From NCBI GenBank assembly GCA_002347705.1, contig DDWY01000056.1:1-33605 (forward strand): DNA of 33,605 nt, in the 5' to 3' direction. This document shows positions 1 through 9,285 of the stretch, one piece after another. Each line of letters starts with the position of its first letter. Position 1 is the stretch's first letter. The translations under genes were made by a program, and so were the position numbers. The notes beneath the pieces are model-generated. The model did not search any database. It saw only the letters and a list, made by a program, of their open reading frames with translations, and had not been told where the DNA came from. This DNA comes from Anaerolineaceae bacterium UBA2274. GTDB lineage: Bacteria > Chloroflexota > Anaerolineae > Anaerolineales > Anaerolineaceae.

Positions 1-1957
1 GGAAGTAACTGCGCCGCTGAACCGCGAAGGTCCTTTCAGATTCCTGCGCGAAGTCGAGCGAACAATCGTCTTTCAGACACCAGAGCTGCACTTCATCTCC
101 ATTCAGATGGAGCAGCATTGAGCCGCCTGTGAGCCTGGCGATGGCATTCTGGTGGTTGGGGAGTGTGATTTGAGCAATTTCAGACCTCGACTCGAGTTTC
201 AGGAACACCGTTCCCTGGTGCAGTTCCATCTCGAGGATGTCGGTGTAGGTTATTTTTACCTTGGAGTTGTCGTAGATGTAGACACTGCTGTTCACCTGAC
301 CCCTGGCTCCCAAGGAGAGCATGACACCTACATCACCGAAAGTTTGGATATCGATTGCTTCGGCAAAATTATCACTGGTTGCCGTTCCGAGGGCGATCTC
401 TTCACCTGCAGAGATAGGATTCCATGCTTCTAACCCTGAAACAGTCCATTTCGGGTTGCCGGGACCGCCCTCAGGAGAAGTTTGGTACACACCACTGACC
501 ACCGACCCCATCGAGGCAAACTTGAGGGTGCCCTGCGGAACGGAAATCATCGGGGTATAGGTGGGTGTCGCACCCGAGGTAGGGCTGGGGAGGTTTGTCA
601 GAGTGAGAACAGTGTTACTGGTGGCAATGTTATTCTTAATCCAGAACGATCCAACAATGATAGCTGCCACTGCCACCAAAGCGATGGCAACGAGAGGAAA
701 GAGCAGCTTGCGACTTCCCTTCTGTTCTTCCCCAGCCTGGTTTTGGATTGGCTTATTAAACCAACTTGCCAAATTTTTCAGAAATGGCGCTTTTTCCCGG
801 GGGGATTTCCTCTCGCTTTCCCGGTTAGGTTCTGATCGTCCTTTTTGCTGGTTTGCATACTTGTTGGGGTTAGAGCCACTAACTCTGTGCTGTCCGCTCA
901 GCGGAACCGAGCCAACCATTGGCTGCCCATTGGACGCATGTGGTTCCAGTCGGCTTTGGTTTCCTGTTTTGATTTGCGGAGCAGGTAAACTGCTTTCCTG
1001 CGCAGTTGTGGTGCCAACCTTGCCTGCTGTTTTTTGTGAGCGGCGAACGATTTGGGTGAAAGAAAGATCCTCAGAGATTGGCTTTTCTACGGTTTTCGGT
1101 TTTTCTCCAGGGAGAATGGTTGCCGCTTCCGTTTGGCGGCCAGTTTTGGCTGATCCCACGAAGCTTTGCCTTACAGCCGACAAGAACTGACTTATGGTCT
1201 GAAAACGGTCTTCAGGTTTCTTTGCCAGCGCGACCGAGAGCAGGTCCACTAATTGGCGGGGCAGTTTATCGCTGAAAACCGGTGCCTCCAGCATATGTCT
1301 GGAGAGGACGTGCACAAAAGTGTCACCAGAAAACAGTACTTCTCCGGTAATCATCTCGTAGAAGACGCATGCCAGGCTGTAGATATCCGCAGCGGGCGTT
1401 GGGAGGTCTTTGCCCTGCCAGAGTTCAGGTGGGACGTAAAAAGGTGTGCCGGAAAACTGGTTGAAGGTGTGACCGCCAGTCTGGTCCGTACTGAGCACCG
1501 CTTTTGAGATGCCAAAGTCCCCGATTGCCGCCTCTCCGGCAGCATTAAACAATACGTTGGAAGGTTTGATGTCGCGGTGGATCAGCCCGATCTTGTGCCC
1601 CGCATCCAGTCCATGTGCAACCTGGTATAAGGTCCGAATGGCATCTTGCAAGCGCATAGGACCACTATTGTTGATCTTCTGCTCAAGGCTGCCGCCTGCG
1701 CAGTGCTGCATCGCGATGAAGATTTGATTGTCGACCTCCCCAACCTCGTGGATCTGGATGACATTGGGATGTGAAATTTTTGCCATGTGGCGGGCTTCGC
1801 GTTTAAAAGCCTCCACCAGGTCCGTATTATCAAGGTGTTCGGGAAGTAAAACTTTGAGGGCAACGATACGATCAAGGGTTACATCTTTGGCTTTATACAC
1901 GATGCCAAAGCCACCGCGTCCGATCTCTTCGAGAATTTCAAATTTTCCCAATTTCAT
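1..1957 (-). CDS. Membrane Ser/Thr protein kinase with FecR-like extracellular region (partial)
   Basis: Hanks-type receptor kinase, open through the left window edge, so the C-terminus is missing; about 652 codons are present. Read on the minus strand from ATG at 1957, it opens MKLGKFEILEEIGRGG. It has a glycine-rich loop, Lys35 in VALKVL, HRD with Asp129, DFG at 147-149 and a PPELW element. A basic, low-complexity juxtamembrane stretch follows, then one membrane segment near residues 417-438 and a Ser/Thr/Pro-rich linker. The outer part is beta-rich and resembles FecR domains (for example NAIARLTGGSMLLHLNGDEV), which in Chloroflexota often sit behind kinases. It presumably senses something outside the cell and phosphorylates cytoplasmic proteins; neither ligand nor target can be read. 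It is a close paralogue of the next kinase upstream (start 5090): the kinase domains align without gaps over the first 150 residues. The Shine-Dalgarno sequence is weak. Confidence 0.9.
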   Translation of the reverse strand, partial: MKLGKFEILEEIGRGGFGIVYKAKDVTLDRIVALKVLLPEHLDNTDLVEAFKREARHMAKISHPNVIQIHEVGEVDNQIFIAMQHCAGGSLEQKINNSGPMRLQDAIRTLYQVAHGLDAGHKIGLIHRDIKPSNVLFNAAGEAAIGDFGISKAVLSTDQTGGHTFNQFSGTPFYVPPELWQGKDLPTPAADIYSLACVFYEMITGEVLFSGDTFVHVLSRHMLEAPVFSDKLPRQLVDLLSVALAKKPEDRFQTISQFLSAVRQSFVGSAKTGRQTEAATILPGEKPKTVEKPISEDLSFTQIVRRSQKTAGKVGTTTAQESSLPAPQIKTGNQSRLEPHASNGQPMVGSVPLSGQHRVSGSNPNKYANQQKGRSEPNRESERKSPREKAPFLKNLASWFNKPIQNQAGEEQKGSRKLLFPLVAIALVAVAAIIVGSFWIKNNIATSNTVLTLTNLPSPTSGATPTYTPMISVPQGTLKFASMGSVVSGVYQTSPEGGPGNPKWTVSGLEAWNPISAGEEIALGTATSDNFAEAIDIQTFGDVGVMLSLGARGQVNSSVYIYDNSKVKITYTDILEMELHQGTVFLKLESRSEIAQITLPNHQNAIARLTGGSMLLHLNGDEVQLWCLKDDCSLDFAQESERTFAVQRRSYF

Positions 1958-2016
1958 ATTTCTGTTTTGGCTGCTTTTGGCAGACTTCCCCTTCCAAATG
2001 ACATCGATGTTAAATA

Positions 2017-2022
2017 ATTATA
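2017..2022 (-). promoter_or_regulatory. Possible -10 element of the first kinase
   Basis: TATAAT read on the minus strand, about 60 nt upstream of the ATG at 1957, in an AT-rich spacer between the two kinase genes. No good -35 hexamer is seen at 16-18 nt, so this is only a candidate. Confidence 0.25.
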
Positions 2023-2066
2023 ACCGGATAAAATTTCAACAACCGCCGAAAAGTAGCAAAAATCGT

Positions 2067-5000
2067 TTAGGGTGCAGGTACTACACAACGAAAGCCGATA
2101 CCGGGATTCAGGGAGCTTGGCTTTACGCCATCCTTGCGAAAAGCCGCGCGCAAGTATTCCATTTTGCTGCCCCACCTTCCAATGCGCAACACTTTGTTAT
2201 CTCCACTGGTTGGGCCAGGAGGATTGCTAACCGGGGAATTGCTGTAATAGTCCTCCTGAAACCAATCCGCAACCCATTCCCACACGTTGCCTGCCATGTC
2301 CAGCGCACCATAAGGGCTTGCGCCTTCCGGGTAACTGCCCACCGGCGCTGTGTCGGCATAGCCATCGTTTATAGATATGTCTTTATGCTCAAGCTCGCAG
2401 TTGTTGTCGCAAAAGTTAGCTTTGCTTCCGTCAATCTCATCTCCCCAGGGATACGTTCTGCCATCTGTTCCCCTTGCAGCTTTCTCCCACTCAGCTTCTG
2501 TAGGCAAGCGTCCACCTACCCAATCACAATAATTTTTTGCTTCGAACCAATTAACATTGATTACCGGATAGTCGGCATAACCGGGTTTGCTGTAGTAAAC
2601 GTCACGCGTGCTAGATGAAATATCGATTGGAGCGTTACAAATACCAGATTTTACGCATATTGAGTATTGCGCGTTGCTAACCTCGTATTTATCGATAAAA
2701 AAGGCATCTAGAAAAACATTATGAACAGGTTTTTCATCGTCATATCCTGCCGAACTGCCCATTTCAAAACTGCCCTCAGGAACGTAGACCATCTCCATTC
2801 CATCCTGCTCTCTTGCGTATGTAGAGCCAATACCTAACGATGACGTTGGTTCAGGAGGAGGAGCGAAGTTGCCTTGGTAAACCTTGCTCTTACTCAATTC
2901 TGAGGTTTCAGGTGGCAGGATGCAGCGAAAGCCGATGTCGTAGCCTGAGAGTTCGGGTTCGCCGTAGAAGCGGTAGGCTGAACGAATATCGGATGGCAGG
3001 TCAAAATAATTACCGCCACGGATTACGCGGTAAGGAGAAGTGTAAAGGACAATCGGATTATAGACATTATAAGTTCCATAGGGCTCGAACCCATCCCTAA
3101 CCCATTCCCAAACATTGCCGGCCATATCCATGGCGCCATAAGGGCTGGCACCCAAGGGATAGGAGCCAACTGCGGTCGTGTCGCCCATGCTCAGGTCATA
3201 ATTGGCCAGGCTGTAGTCGGGGATCTCATTGCCCCAGGGATACTCTCTGTTATCCGAGTCGCGGGCGGCTTTTTCCCACTGGGCTTCAGTCGGAAGATAT
3301 CCTCCCACCCAACGACAATAATCCTGTGCCTGGTACCAGGTCACATAAACCACTGGGTAATTCGCGTAGGAGGCGTTTCCAAAATAATTCCCTCTTGTGT
3401 AGGAACTTGTTTTGCTTGGTGCATCACAAGCTCCCTCAGACACACACTGCGCGTATTGCACATTAGTCACTTCGTATTTGTCGATCCAGTATGTGTCCAA
3501 ATAAATTAGCCGAACGGGTTTTTCATCTTCATCCCCGGTTATGCTGCCCATTTCAAAACTGCCCTCAGGCACGTAGACCATCTCCATACCATCCTGTTTT
3601 CTGAAGCTCGGCGCAACTGGCGCAGCGGTTGGTGTTTGGGGTTGCGCAGATGGAGTTTCTGATCCTGGATTGGTTTGAGGGGGAAAGATTTCTTGTCGGA
3701 AGATCAGAAAAACTGTCAGAAGTGATACCAATCCCAAGCCTATCAAGAGTGGGAGGACGAATTTATTCTTTTTTCGCGTTTCACCACCAGAAGGCTGGTT
3801 GGTAATAGCGGGCATTTGATCCGCAGCCTGGAGGTTGGTTGGTGGCACATCCTTAATTTTGGACCTGGTACCAGGTGAAGCTGGTGGGATAGCCGCAGTC
3901 TCTGCCTTGGAAGGCCGGTCAACCAACGGCTTGAAACTATCCTTGGCGGACTTTACATCAGATTTTTGTGTTTGAGTTTTAGGTCTGGAAGGGTTTTTGG
4001 GAGGTTTTTGAAGCTCCGTGACCGCTGGAGCAGTCTCTTTTGCAGGTTGGGTTGGTTTAATGTCTTCTTGCGTCACCTCAGGCGCCAGCCGATTTGACTG
4101 AATCAATGGCTTTGCTGGAGGTGTCGGTGGAGCCGGCTCGGCTGCCTCGTTTTGCGGAGCGGTATGACGCTGCGCTTGCCTGACTAATTGTTCAAAGGTG
4201 ATTTCACCGGGGGCAAGAGGCTTTGGTAGTTCACTGACAATATCGGTTTGGGTGGATGATCCTGTTTTGTCTGCTTTTATCTTTTTGCTCTCGAGTGCTG
4301 CCCTGGTGGCCATCAGGAAATCGTTCATGGTCTGATAACGGTCACTGGGGTTCTTCGCTAGGGCGACGCTGAGAAGGTCCACCAGGCTCTCAGGCAGGGA
4401 TTTGCTGAAAACCGGCGCTTCAAGCATGTGGCGGGTCAGGACGTGTTCGTACGTATTACCCTCAAACAGGATTTCGCCGGTCAGGGCTTCATAAAACACA
4501 CAAGCAAGGCTGTAGATATCGGCGGCAGGGGAGAGGTTCCCGGTGGATTGCCAGAGCTCTGGCGGGATGTAGTAGGGCGAGCCGGAAAATTGATTAAAGG
4601 AGTTAGTGGTATCCGGAGAGCCCTGCTGGATAGATTTCACCACGCCAAAATCACTGATGGCGATATAGCCGTTCTGGCTGTAAAGAATGTTGGCTGGCTT
4701 TACATCGCGGTGAATCAAACCTATTTTATGACCGGCTTCCAATCCTCGGGCAACCTGGTTGATCATGCGGATGGCGTCTTTGAGGGGCAATGGTCCACCA
4801 GCCTGGATTTTTTGTTCAAGACTGCCATCGTCAAAATACTGCATGGCGATGAAAATCTGACCATCCAGATCCCCGACCTCAAAGAGCTGCACCACGTTCG
4901 GATGCGAGACTTTAGCCATTGATCTGGCTTCTCGTTTGAATGATTCGATGAACTTATGGTCAGACTTGTATTGTTCGTGGAGGACTTTTAGAGCTACAAT

Positions 5001-5090
5001 GCGGTCGAGGGACGTATCATTGGCACGGTAAACGGTTCCAAAACCGCCGTGTCCAACTTCTTCGAGGATGTCAAATTTCCCCAAACGCAT
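2067..5090 (-). CDS. Membrane Ser/Thr protein kinase with two SUMF1/FGE-type domains
   Basis: 1007-residue receptor-type kinase. Kinase domain at residues 1-265: Lys35, HRD Asp129, DFG 147-149, IPPELW. A Pro/Lys-rich linker runs to about 440, one transmembrane helix covers about 444-464, and two extracellular formylglycine-generating-enzyme (SUMF1, PF03781) repeats lie at about 500-735 and 765-1007. Each repeat begins QDGMEMVYVPEGSFEMGS and ends in a GFRC motif. SUMF1-like modules outside true FGE are usually binding or oxidase-derived folds, so enzymatic activity is not assumed. The start is set at the internal ATG 5090 rather than 5129 because AAGGAA sits 6 nt before it and MRLGKF matches the neighbouring kinase. 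Ligand and substrates are unknown. The neighbouring paralogue carries a different sensor (FecR-like), so this pair shares a kinase but differs outside the cell. Confidence 0.93.
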   Translation of the reverse strand: MRLGKFDILEEVGHGGFGTVYRANDTSLDRIVALKVLHEQYKSDHKFIESFKREARSMAKVSHPNVVQLFEVGDLDGQIFIAMQYFDDGSLEQKIQAGGPLPLKDAIRMINQVARGLEAGHKIGLIHRDVKPANILYSQNGYIAISDFGVVKSIQQGSPDTTNSFNQFSGSPYYIPPELWQSTGNLSPAADIYSLACVFYEALTGEILFEGNTYEHVLTRHMLEAPVFSKSLPESLVDLLSVALAKNPSDRYQTMNDFLMATRAALESKKIKADKTGSSTQTDIVSELPKPLAPGEITFEQLVRQAQRHTAPQNEAAEPAPPTPPAKPLIQSNRLAPEVTQEDIKPTQPAKETAPAVTELQKPPKNPSRPKTQTQKSDVKSAKDSFKPLVDRPSKAETAAIPPASPGTRSKIKDVPPTNLQAADQMPAITNQPSGGETRKKNKFVLPLLIGLGLVSLLTVFLIFRQEIFPPQTNPGSETPSAQPQTPTAAPVAPSFRKQDGMEMVYVPEGSFEMGSITGDEDEKPVRLIYLDTYWIDKYEVTNVQYAQCVSEGACDAPSKTSSYTRGNYFGNASYANYPVVYVTWYQAQDYCRWVGGYLPTEAQWEKAARDSDNREYPWGNEIPDYSLANYDLSMGDTTAVGSYPLGASPYGAMDMAGNVWEWVRDGFEPYGTYNVYNPIVLYTSPYRVIRGGNYFDLPSDIRSAYRFYGEPELSGYDIGFRCILPPETSELSKSKVYQGNFAPPPEPTSSLGIGSTYAREQDGMEMVYVPEGSFEMGSSAGYDDEKPVHNVFLDAFFIDKYEVSNAQYSICVKSGICNAPIDISSSTRDVYYSKPGYADYPVINVNWFEAKNYCDWVGGRLPTEAEWEKAARGTDGRTYPWGDEIDGSKANFCDNNCELEHKDISINDGYADTAPVGSYPEGASPYGALDMAGNVWEWVADWFQEDYYSNSPVSNPPGPTSGDNKVLRIGRWGSKMEYLRAAFRKDGVKPSSLNPGIGFRCVVPAP

Positions 5091-5145
5091 ACCAGTTCCT
5101 TTGGTTTTCCAGTGGGATTTTGCTCTCACTAAGTTTTATTGTGCA

Positions 5146-5151
5146 ATTATA
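5146..5151 (-). promoter_or_regulatory. Possible -10 element of the SUMF1 kinase
   Basis: TATAAT on the minus strand, about 55 nt upstream of the ATG at 5090 and just past the stop of the Agl23-type gene. The -35 region is poor. It would let the kinase be transcribed apart from the upstream gene. Confidence 0.3.
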
Positions 5152-5183
5152 CCTTTATGCGTCCTCAAAAAGCCTAAAAAACT

Positions 5184-8100
5184 TTAATCTGGCGGGTGGA
5201 AAAGCAGCAAGGTATTGCTGGTGGAATCGGAAACCCAGACCTTGCCATCAGCAGTCGTGGCGATGCCGCTGATGACACCCATCAGGTAGCTGTTGTCAAA
5301 CCCGCCCCACAAAACTTTAAAGTTTCCTTCCCCATCAAACCCAATCACGCGCCCGCGGTCGGGGTCGGTGATGTACACGTTGCCGTCTTTATCCAGTGCC
5401 AGGAAGGGTTTGTTGTCCAGCGAGTCCGAAGTCCAGGCGTCCACCTCCCACAGCCTGGCTGAGCGGAACTGCAGCCCGGTTGGGTCAGGCTCAAAGACCT
5501 GCACGCGGTAGTTCCAGGTGTCGGCGATGAAAATCTTGCCATCCGGAGCGATCTCGATTCCGACTGGTTCGTCCAGGTTGCCAGCTTCGAGCCCCAGGCT
5601 GCCAAATTGGGTCAGGTAGGTGCCGTTCGCATCAAAGACAACTACGCGCTGCTTGCCGGTGTCGGTCACGAAGACGCGCCCGCTTGCGTCAAGGGCAATT
5701 CCGCGCGGACCCCAGAAGCCATCCGGCAGACCGTTGATTTCGAAGACGCTCCACATCCGCAGGAACTGCCCGTCAGGTGTGAAGACCTGGATGCGGTGGT
5801 TCCAGGTGTCGGCAACGTACACATTCCCGTCAGGACCAACCGCGACGCCCCAGGGTTCGTTCATGAGCCCTCCCGGGATCTGGCCATCCATCACGTTGCC
5901 GTAGCCGCCAAAGGCATTCAGGAACAAGCCCTGCGAGTCTAGGTGCACAATTCTATGATTGCGCGAGTCCGCCACAAACAGGCTGCCGTCAGCGGCCGTG
6001 GCGATATCGCGGGGGGCATTGAAGATGCTCTCGCCGGCATAATTGATCACGCTCAAGGGCTCAAGGCTGATGGTATTGCCGGCGTATGGGTCCACCCGCG
6101 GCTCTTCTGGTTCCGGGCTGACGCCGTACTCCCAGATCATGGCGGCGACATCTTTTTTGATGTACATGCGCGCGGTGTCGCTGGGGGACCAGGTGGCAAG
6201 GGTCAGCGAGGGGTTATTGAAGGCGATGGCGTACTGCGTGTAGTCGCGGTTGAACCAGAGCTGCCAGATGGCGGAGCGTTTGGCGGGGTCTTTCCAATCG
6301 CGCAAAACACTGGCGAGTGACCAATCACGATAAAGTGATTCGTTTGGCCACCACATGCGCTTGTAGTCATAGCGGTAGTAGCCATCGCGTACCACCGGTT
6401 CGATTTTCGAGAAATTCGATGAGCCGACCACGATGATAGGGGAGTCCTGCAAGGATTTTGAGACGTTGGTGTCAAAATCGACCTTGTTGGGATAGTCGCG
6501 CATGTACCACCAATAGGGGTAGCGCACATCGTTGTCGTAGGCGACCTTGATGGTTTTGTCGCCGTAGAGCCGTTTCGAGATGTTTTCTATCTGCTCGACG
6601 GTGTCTTTCATATCCCGTGTGGCATGCGCGTAGACCAGGAGCTCCATGGCGTTGTCATAATTAATGTAGGCGGCGCGGTAGGCCGTTCGGGCTGTCTGCA
6701 GGCTGAGCAAACCGAAGAATGCCAGCAGGGCGGCTTTCCAGAAGTTTGCGCCACCCCAGTTTTTTAGCAGGGCGAATAAGCCGGTGCCAGAGCCTAGAGT
6801 GCCCACCAGGGCAAGCAGGAAATCGCTGGTTGCCTGGAGCTGGAGCAAGTCTTTCCCCTGGAAGGGCGGCTCAGTGCCCAGCAGGCTGCCGAGCAAACTG
6901 CCAAAGGCAATGAAGAAAACGCCGCTCAACAGCAAAACCAACCAGCCGTGTTTTTCGCGAAGTTCCTGCCAGTTGATTTTCTCGATCAAATAACCCAAAG
7001 CCCAGCCAGTGGTCAGGATCATAGGCATGGTGATGTGCGTGGTAAGCCAGGGCATGCGTTCGCCGGCAAAAGAAAAAGCCAGCAAGCTCATCACCGACCA
7101 GAATAGCAGCAGGGCGAGAGTGGGTAATTCTTTGGCACGGCTTGTATCCAGCGGCGGCTCGGTGAAGAATCGCCCCAGCCCAGAAGGGCGGACTGGTTCT
7201 TCCAGTTCCCCTTCTTCGGCGGGTAGTTCATCCTCTGGTTGCAATTTCTCTGAGGCGATTTCTGTTTGCGATGACAGGGCGAATCCAGTATCCGCGTCCA
7301 AAACAGGTTCAATCTCAGTCTCAAGATCAACAACCAATGCCTCTTCGGACTCGATTGGAGTGGATTCCATGTGGCTGAAAGGTTCATCCACCTTGGCGAG
7401 GAAAAGCCTGCGGAAAATGCCAATAACGAGGGCAAGGATCGTTCCCAATGCAGGCAAATACTCATATACAGGGATCTGAACCAGGGCGTAATAGTAGAGC
7501 GGCTGGGTGCCCCGCTCAACCGCTTGCTGCTGCATCCAGTAGCCGAGCGCGCCAACGATGCCCTTGAAAAAGCCTTCTCCGTGGCTGAAAAACGTGGTGT
7601 AAAAGACGATGAAAATTCCCCAGAAAATGGCCGCACTGCGCAGAAATTTTTTTCGGTTCCAGAGCATGCCTAACACAAGCGATGCCAAACCCAGCAGAGA
7701 AAACGCGATACCGGAACGAATGATGCCGTTCTGGCTGTAATCCGTGGCATCGAAACCGAGAATCGACAACGGCAAGGCAATTAACAGCGGAAGAATCAGG
7801 ATCAGGGGCAAAACAATCAGGTCGAAAGTGCGCGAAGAACGGATTTGTTCCCAACCCAGACCCTGAACCAGGAAAACGATCGCGGCAATGGCCGAGATCG
7901 CCGTCACGCCTGCGGACGCAATCAAAGGCAGTTTCGAGTTGATCAGGTGATTCGCTTCACCCGTCTGCATCGGTGCGGGGGTCCTGCCGAGCACGTACAC
8001 ACCGACCGTCACAAGAATCAGAGCCAGGGTGACCACCACCGCGATCTGGAACCGGTTTTTGGAATTCTCAGACTTCCAACTGCGGCGCAGAGCTTCGATA

Positions 8101-8735
8101 ATGAACAATAATGCCAGGAAAATTGAAGCCTCGGCAGTGAAGATATAAGATGTGGCTTTGTCGGCATAATGCATGGCCGTGATAAAAACTAACCAGTAAA
8201 GCCATTTTGATTGACCGTCTTCCATGTAGCGCAGGAAGAGCCACAGCATTACAAGCCCCCAGAAAACGATAAAGATCTCGTTGCGGGTATAGCGGCTGTA
8301 GAAGAGGATGTAAGGCGAGATCATGAAAATGACAGCAGCGCAGAGCGAGCCAACCCGACCCAGGTAGCGCCGCCAGGCAAAGATTGTGAAGATCACCACC
8401 CCGATGCCGAACAGAGCGGCGGGTATGCGGGCGGAAAAATCCGAGTCGCCAAAGAGGAAGTATGAAAGCGCCAGGGCATGGAACTGAAAGGGTCCGTGTG
8501 TGACAGGATCGTAAACGTAATTCTCGATGGTGTAGGATGGAACGACGTGGTTAATCTCATCATGCGCCATGGTGCGCGCGCCAAGGTCGTAGAAGCGCGT
8601 GATAAGCGTAAGGAGGATGATGAGCGCGATCAGCAGTTGTTCGACAGTGAAGTTTGGCCACCAGGGAAATACGGCTTTATCGAGCCAGCGGTCGTTGCGG
8701 GTTTTGAGGGGGGATGCCAGGCTTTCAACGGACAT
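5184..8735 (-). CDS. Agl23-type (TIGR03663) GT-C membrane protein with C-terminal NHL repeats
   Basis: 1183-residue polytopic membrane protein. The N-terminal half resembles the TIGR03663 family (flippase activity-associated protein Agl23, related to dolichol-phosphate-mannose mannosyltransferases, GT39/GT-C fold). An acidic HDE motif lies in the first outer loop (RTMAHDEINHVVP), followed by many hydrophobic helices. An acidic cytoplasmic-looking insert (about residues 455-530) splits the membrane part. The last roughly 280 residues hold five or six NHL/beta-propeller repeats with the signature DGxxYVADxxNHRIQVF. It probably transfers a lipid-linked sugar to an exported acceptor, with the propeller outside the membrane; substrate unknown. 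The start is placed at MSVESLAS (ATG 8735), preceded by CGGAGA about 9 nt upstream, rather than at the longer ATG 8819. Its stop lies 93 nt before the kinase start. Confidence 0.85.
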   Translation of the reverse strand: MSVESLASPLKTRNDRWLDKAVFPWWPNFTVEQLLIALIILLTLITRFYDLGARTMAHDEINHVVPSYTIENYVYDPVTHGPFQFHALALSYFLFGDSDFSARIPAALFGIGVVIFTIFAWRRYLGRVGSLCAAVIFMISPYILFYSRYTRNEIFIVFWGLVMLWLFLRYMEDGQSKWLYWLVFITAMHYADKATSYIFTAEASIFLALLFIIEALRRSWKSENSKNRFQIAVVVTLALILVTVGVYVLGRTPAPMQTGEANHLINSKLPLIASAGVTAISAIAAIVFLVQGLGWEQIRSSRTFDLIVLPLILILPLLIALPLSILGFDATDYSQNGIIRSGIAFSLLGLASLVLGMLWNRKKFLRSAAIFWGIFIVFYTTFFSHGEGFFKGIVGALGYWMQQQAVERGTQPLYYYALVQIPVYEYLPALGTILALVIGIFRRLFLAKVDEPFSHMESTPIESEEALVVDLETEIEPVLDADTGFALSSQTEIASEKLQPEDELPAEEGELEEPVRPSGLGRFFTEPPLDTSRAKELPTLALLLFWSVMSLLAFSFAGERMPWLTTHITMPMILTTGWALGYLIEKINWQELREKHGWLVLLLSGVFFIAFGSLLGSLLGTEPPFQGKDLLQLQATSDFLLALVGTLGSGTGLFALLKNWGGANFWKAALLAFFGLLSLQTARTAYRAAYINYDNAMELLVYAHATRDMKDTVEQIENISKRLYGDKTIKVAYDNDVRYPYWWYMRDYPNKVDFDTNVSKSLQDSPIIVVGSSNFSKIEPVVRDGYYRYDYKRMWWPNESLYRDWSLASVLRDWKDPAKRSAIWQLWFNRDYTQYAIAFNNPSLTLATWSPSDTARMYIKKDVAAMIWEYGVSPEPEEPRVDPYAGNTISLEPLSVINYAGESIFNAPRDIATAADGSLFVADSRNHRIVHLDSQGLFLNAFGGYGNVMDGQIPGGLMNEPWGVAVGPDGNVYVADTWNHRIQVFTPDGQFLRMWSVFEINGLPDGFWGPRGIALDASGRVFVTDTGKQRVVVFDANGTYLTQFGSLGLEAGNLDEPVGIEIAPDGKIFIADTWNYRVQVFEPDPTGLQFRSARLWEVDAWTSDSLDNKPFLALDKDGNVYITDPDRGRVIGFDGEGNFKVLWGGFDNSYLMGVISGIATTADGKVWVSDSTSNTLLLFHPPD

Positions 8736-8823
8736 AAATTTGTCTCCGGTATTGTTTCTCAGATGATTGTAAACTATACCTTGCCCTCTCGAAATCGGCA
8801 AGTTAGGCAGGGAGAACAAGTAG

Positions 8824-8856
8824 GTCGGAATGAGGGCGCATTTCCCTCACTCCGAC
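8824..8856. repeat. Inverted repeat, 13-bp stem
   Basis: GTCGGAATGAGGG at 8824-8836 faces CCCTCACTCCGAC at 8844-8856 across a 7-nt loop, with one G-T type mismatch. A related hairpin occurs at 33189-33250, so this is a dispersed repeat family. Confidence 0.75.
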
Positions 8857-9063
8857 ACGCTCCATTCTATCTCGGCGCCTAAGCCCGCGAATGAGGGTGT
8901 TAGATCAGCCGGTGAGTCTGCAAACCGGGGCAGGTCATGTTAGGTCGACCATGGATATGAGATTGCCGCGTCGCTTCGCTCCTCGCAATGACAAATGCAA
9001 GGAGGCTGGACATCGTGTCCTTTGGGTATTATCCCTTTCCATCTGGCTTGATTCATTAGTTGA

Positions 9064-9096
9064 GATGTTCTCGGAGGGAGTGAACCCCCTCCGTAC
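9064..9096. repeat. 33-nt palindromic repeat, copy 1
   Basis: First of two direct copies (the other is 9211-9243). The last 25 nt are identical between copies and contain CGGAGGG...CCCTCCG, a 7-bp stem with an 8-nt loop. The leading 8 nt differ at two positions. REP-like; function unknown. Confidence 0.75.
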
Positions 9097-9142
9097 AAAG
9101 GATTGCACTACTGAATTCGGCAATGTATTGGGATTGAGAAAA

Positions 9143-9167
9143 GCCGGATTCAACAGCGGAATCCGGC
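9143..9167. repeat. Inverted repeat, 9-bp perfect stem
   Basis: GCCGGATTC at 9143-9151 pairs with GAATCCGGC at 9159-9167 over a 7-nt loop. It lies between the two copies of the 33-nt repeat. No U-run follows, so it is not a standard terminator. Confidence 0.65.
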
Positions 9168-9210
9168 CTACGAAAAGAAGGCTCATTGGCATCCTGCTGG
9201 CCTGTGGAAA

Positions 9211-9243
9211 GATATTCGCGGAGGGAGTGAACCCCCTCCGTAC
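9211..9243. repeat. 33-nt palindromic repeat, copy 2
   Basis: Second copy of the element at 9064-9096, same orientation, 147 nt downstream. The CGGAGGG/CCCTCCG hairpin is conserved. Confidence 0.75.
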
Positions 9244-9285
9244 GAGCCAGCCCTCTCATCTTTTGCTTTGCATTACAATTCAGAT

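Larger units (their letters stand above)
8736..9285. other. Gene-free stretch filled with short inverted repeats
   Basis: About 550 nt between two divergent genes with no credible coding sequence. It holds several hairpin-forming repeats listed separately (8824-8856, 9064-9096, 9143-9167, 9211-9243). Near 8962-8995 is another palindrome-prone segment whose ATTGC and GCAAT ends face each other. The small reading frames in it are translations of the repeats. Confidence 0.7.

Noticed and set aside
1728..2618. Plus-strand 296-codon frame across both kinase genes
   Set aside because: Runs antisense through two clear kinase genes and their spacer; no ribosome site or domain.
9056..9259. Minus-strand 67-codon frame in the intergenic repeats
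   Set aside because: It is the translation of the two 33-nt repeats (TEGVHSLRE appears twice), with no ribosome site.
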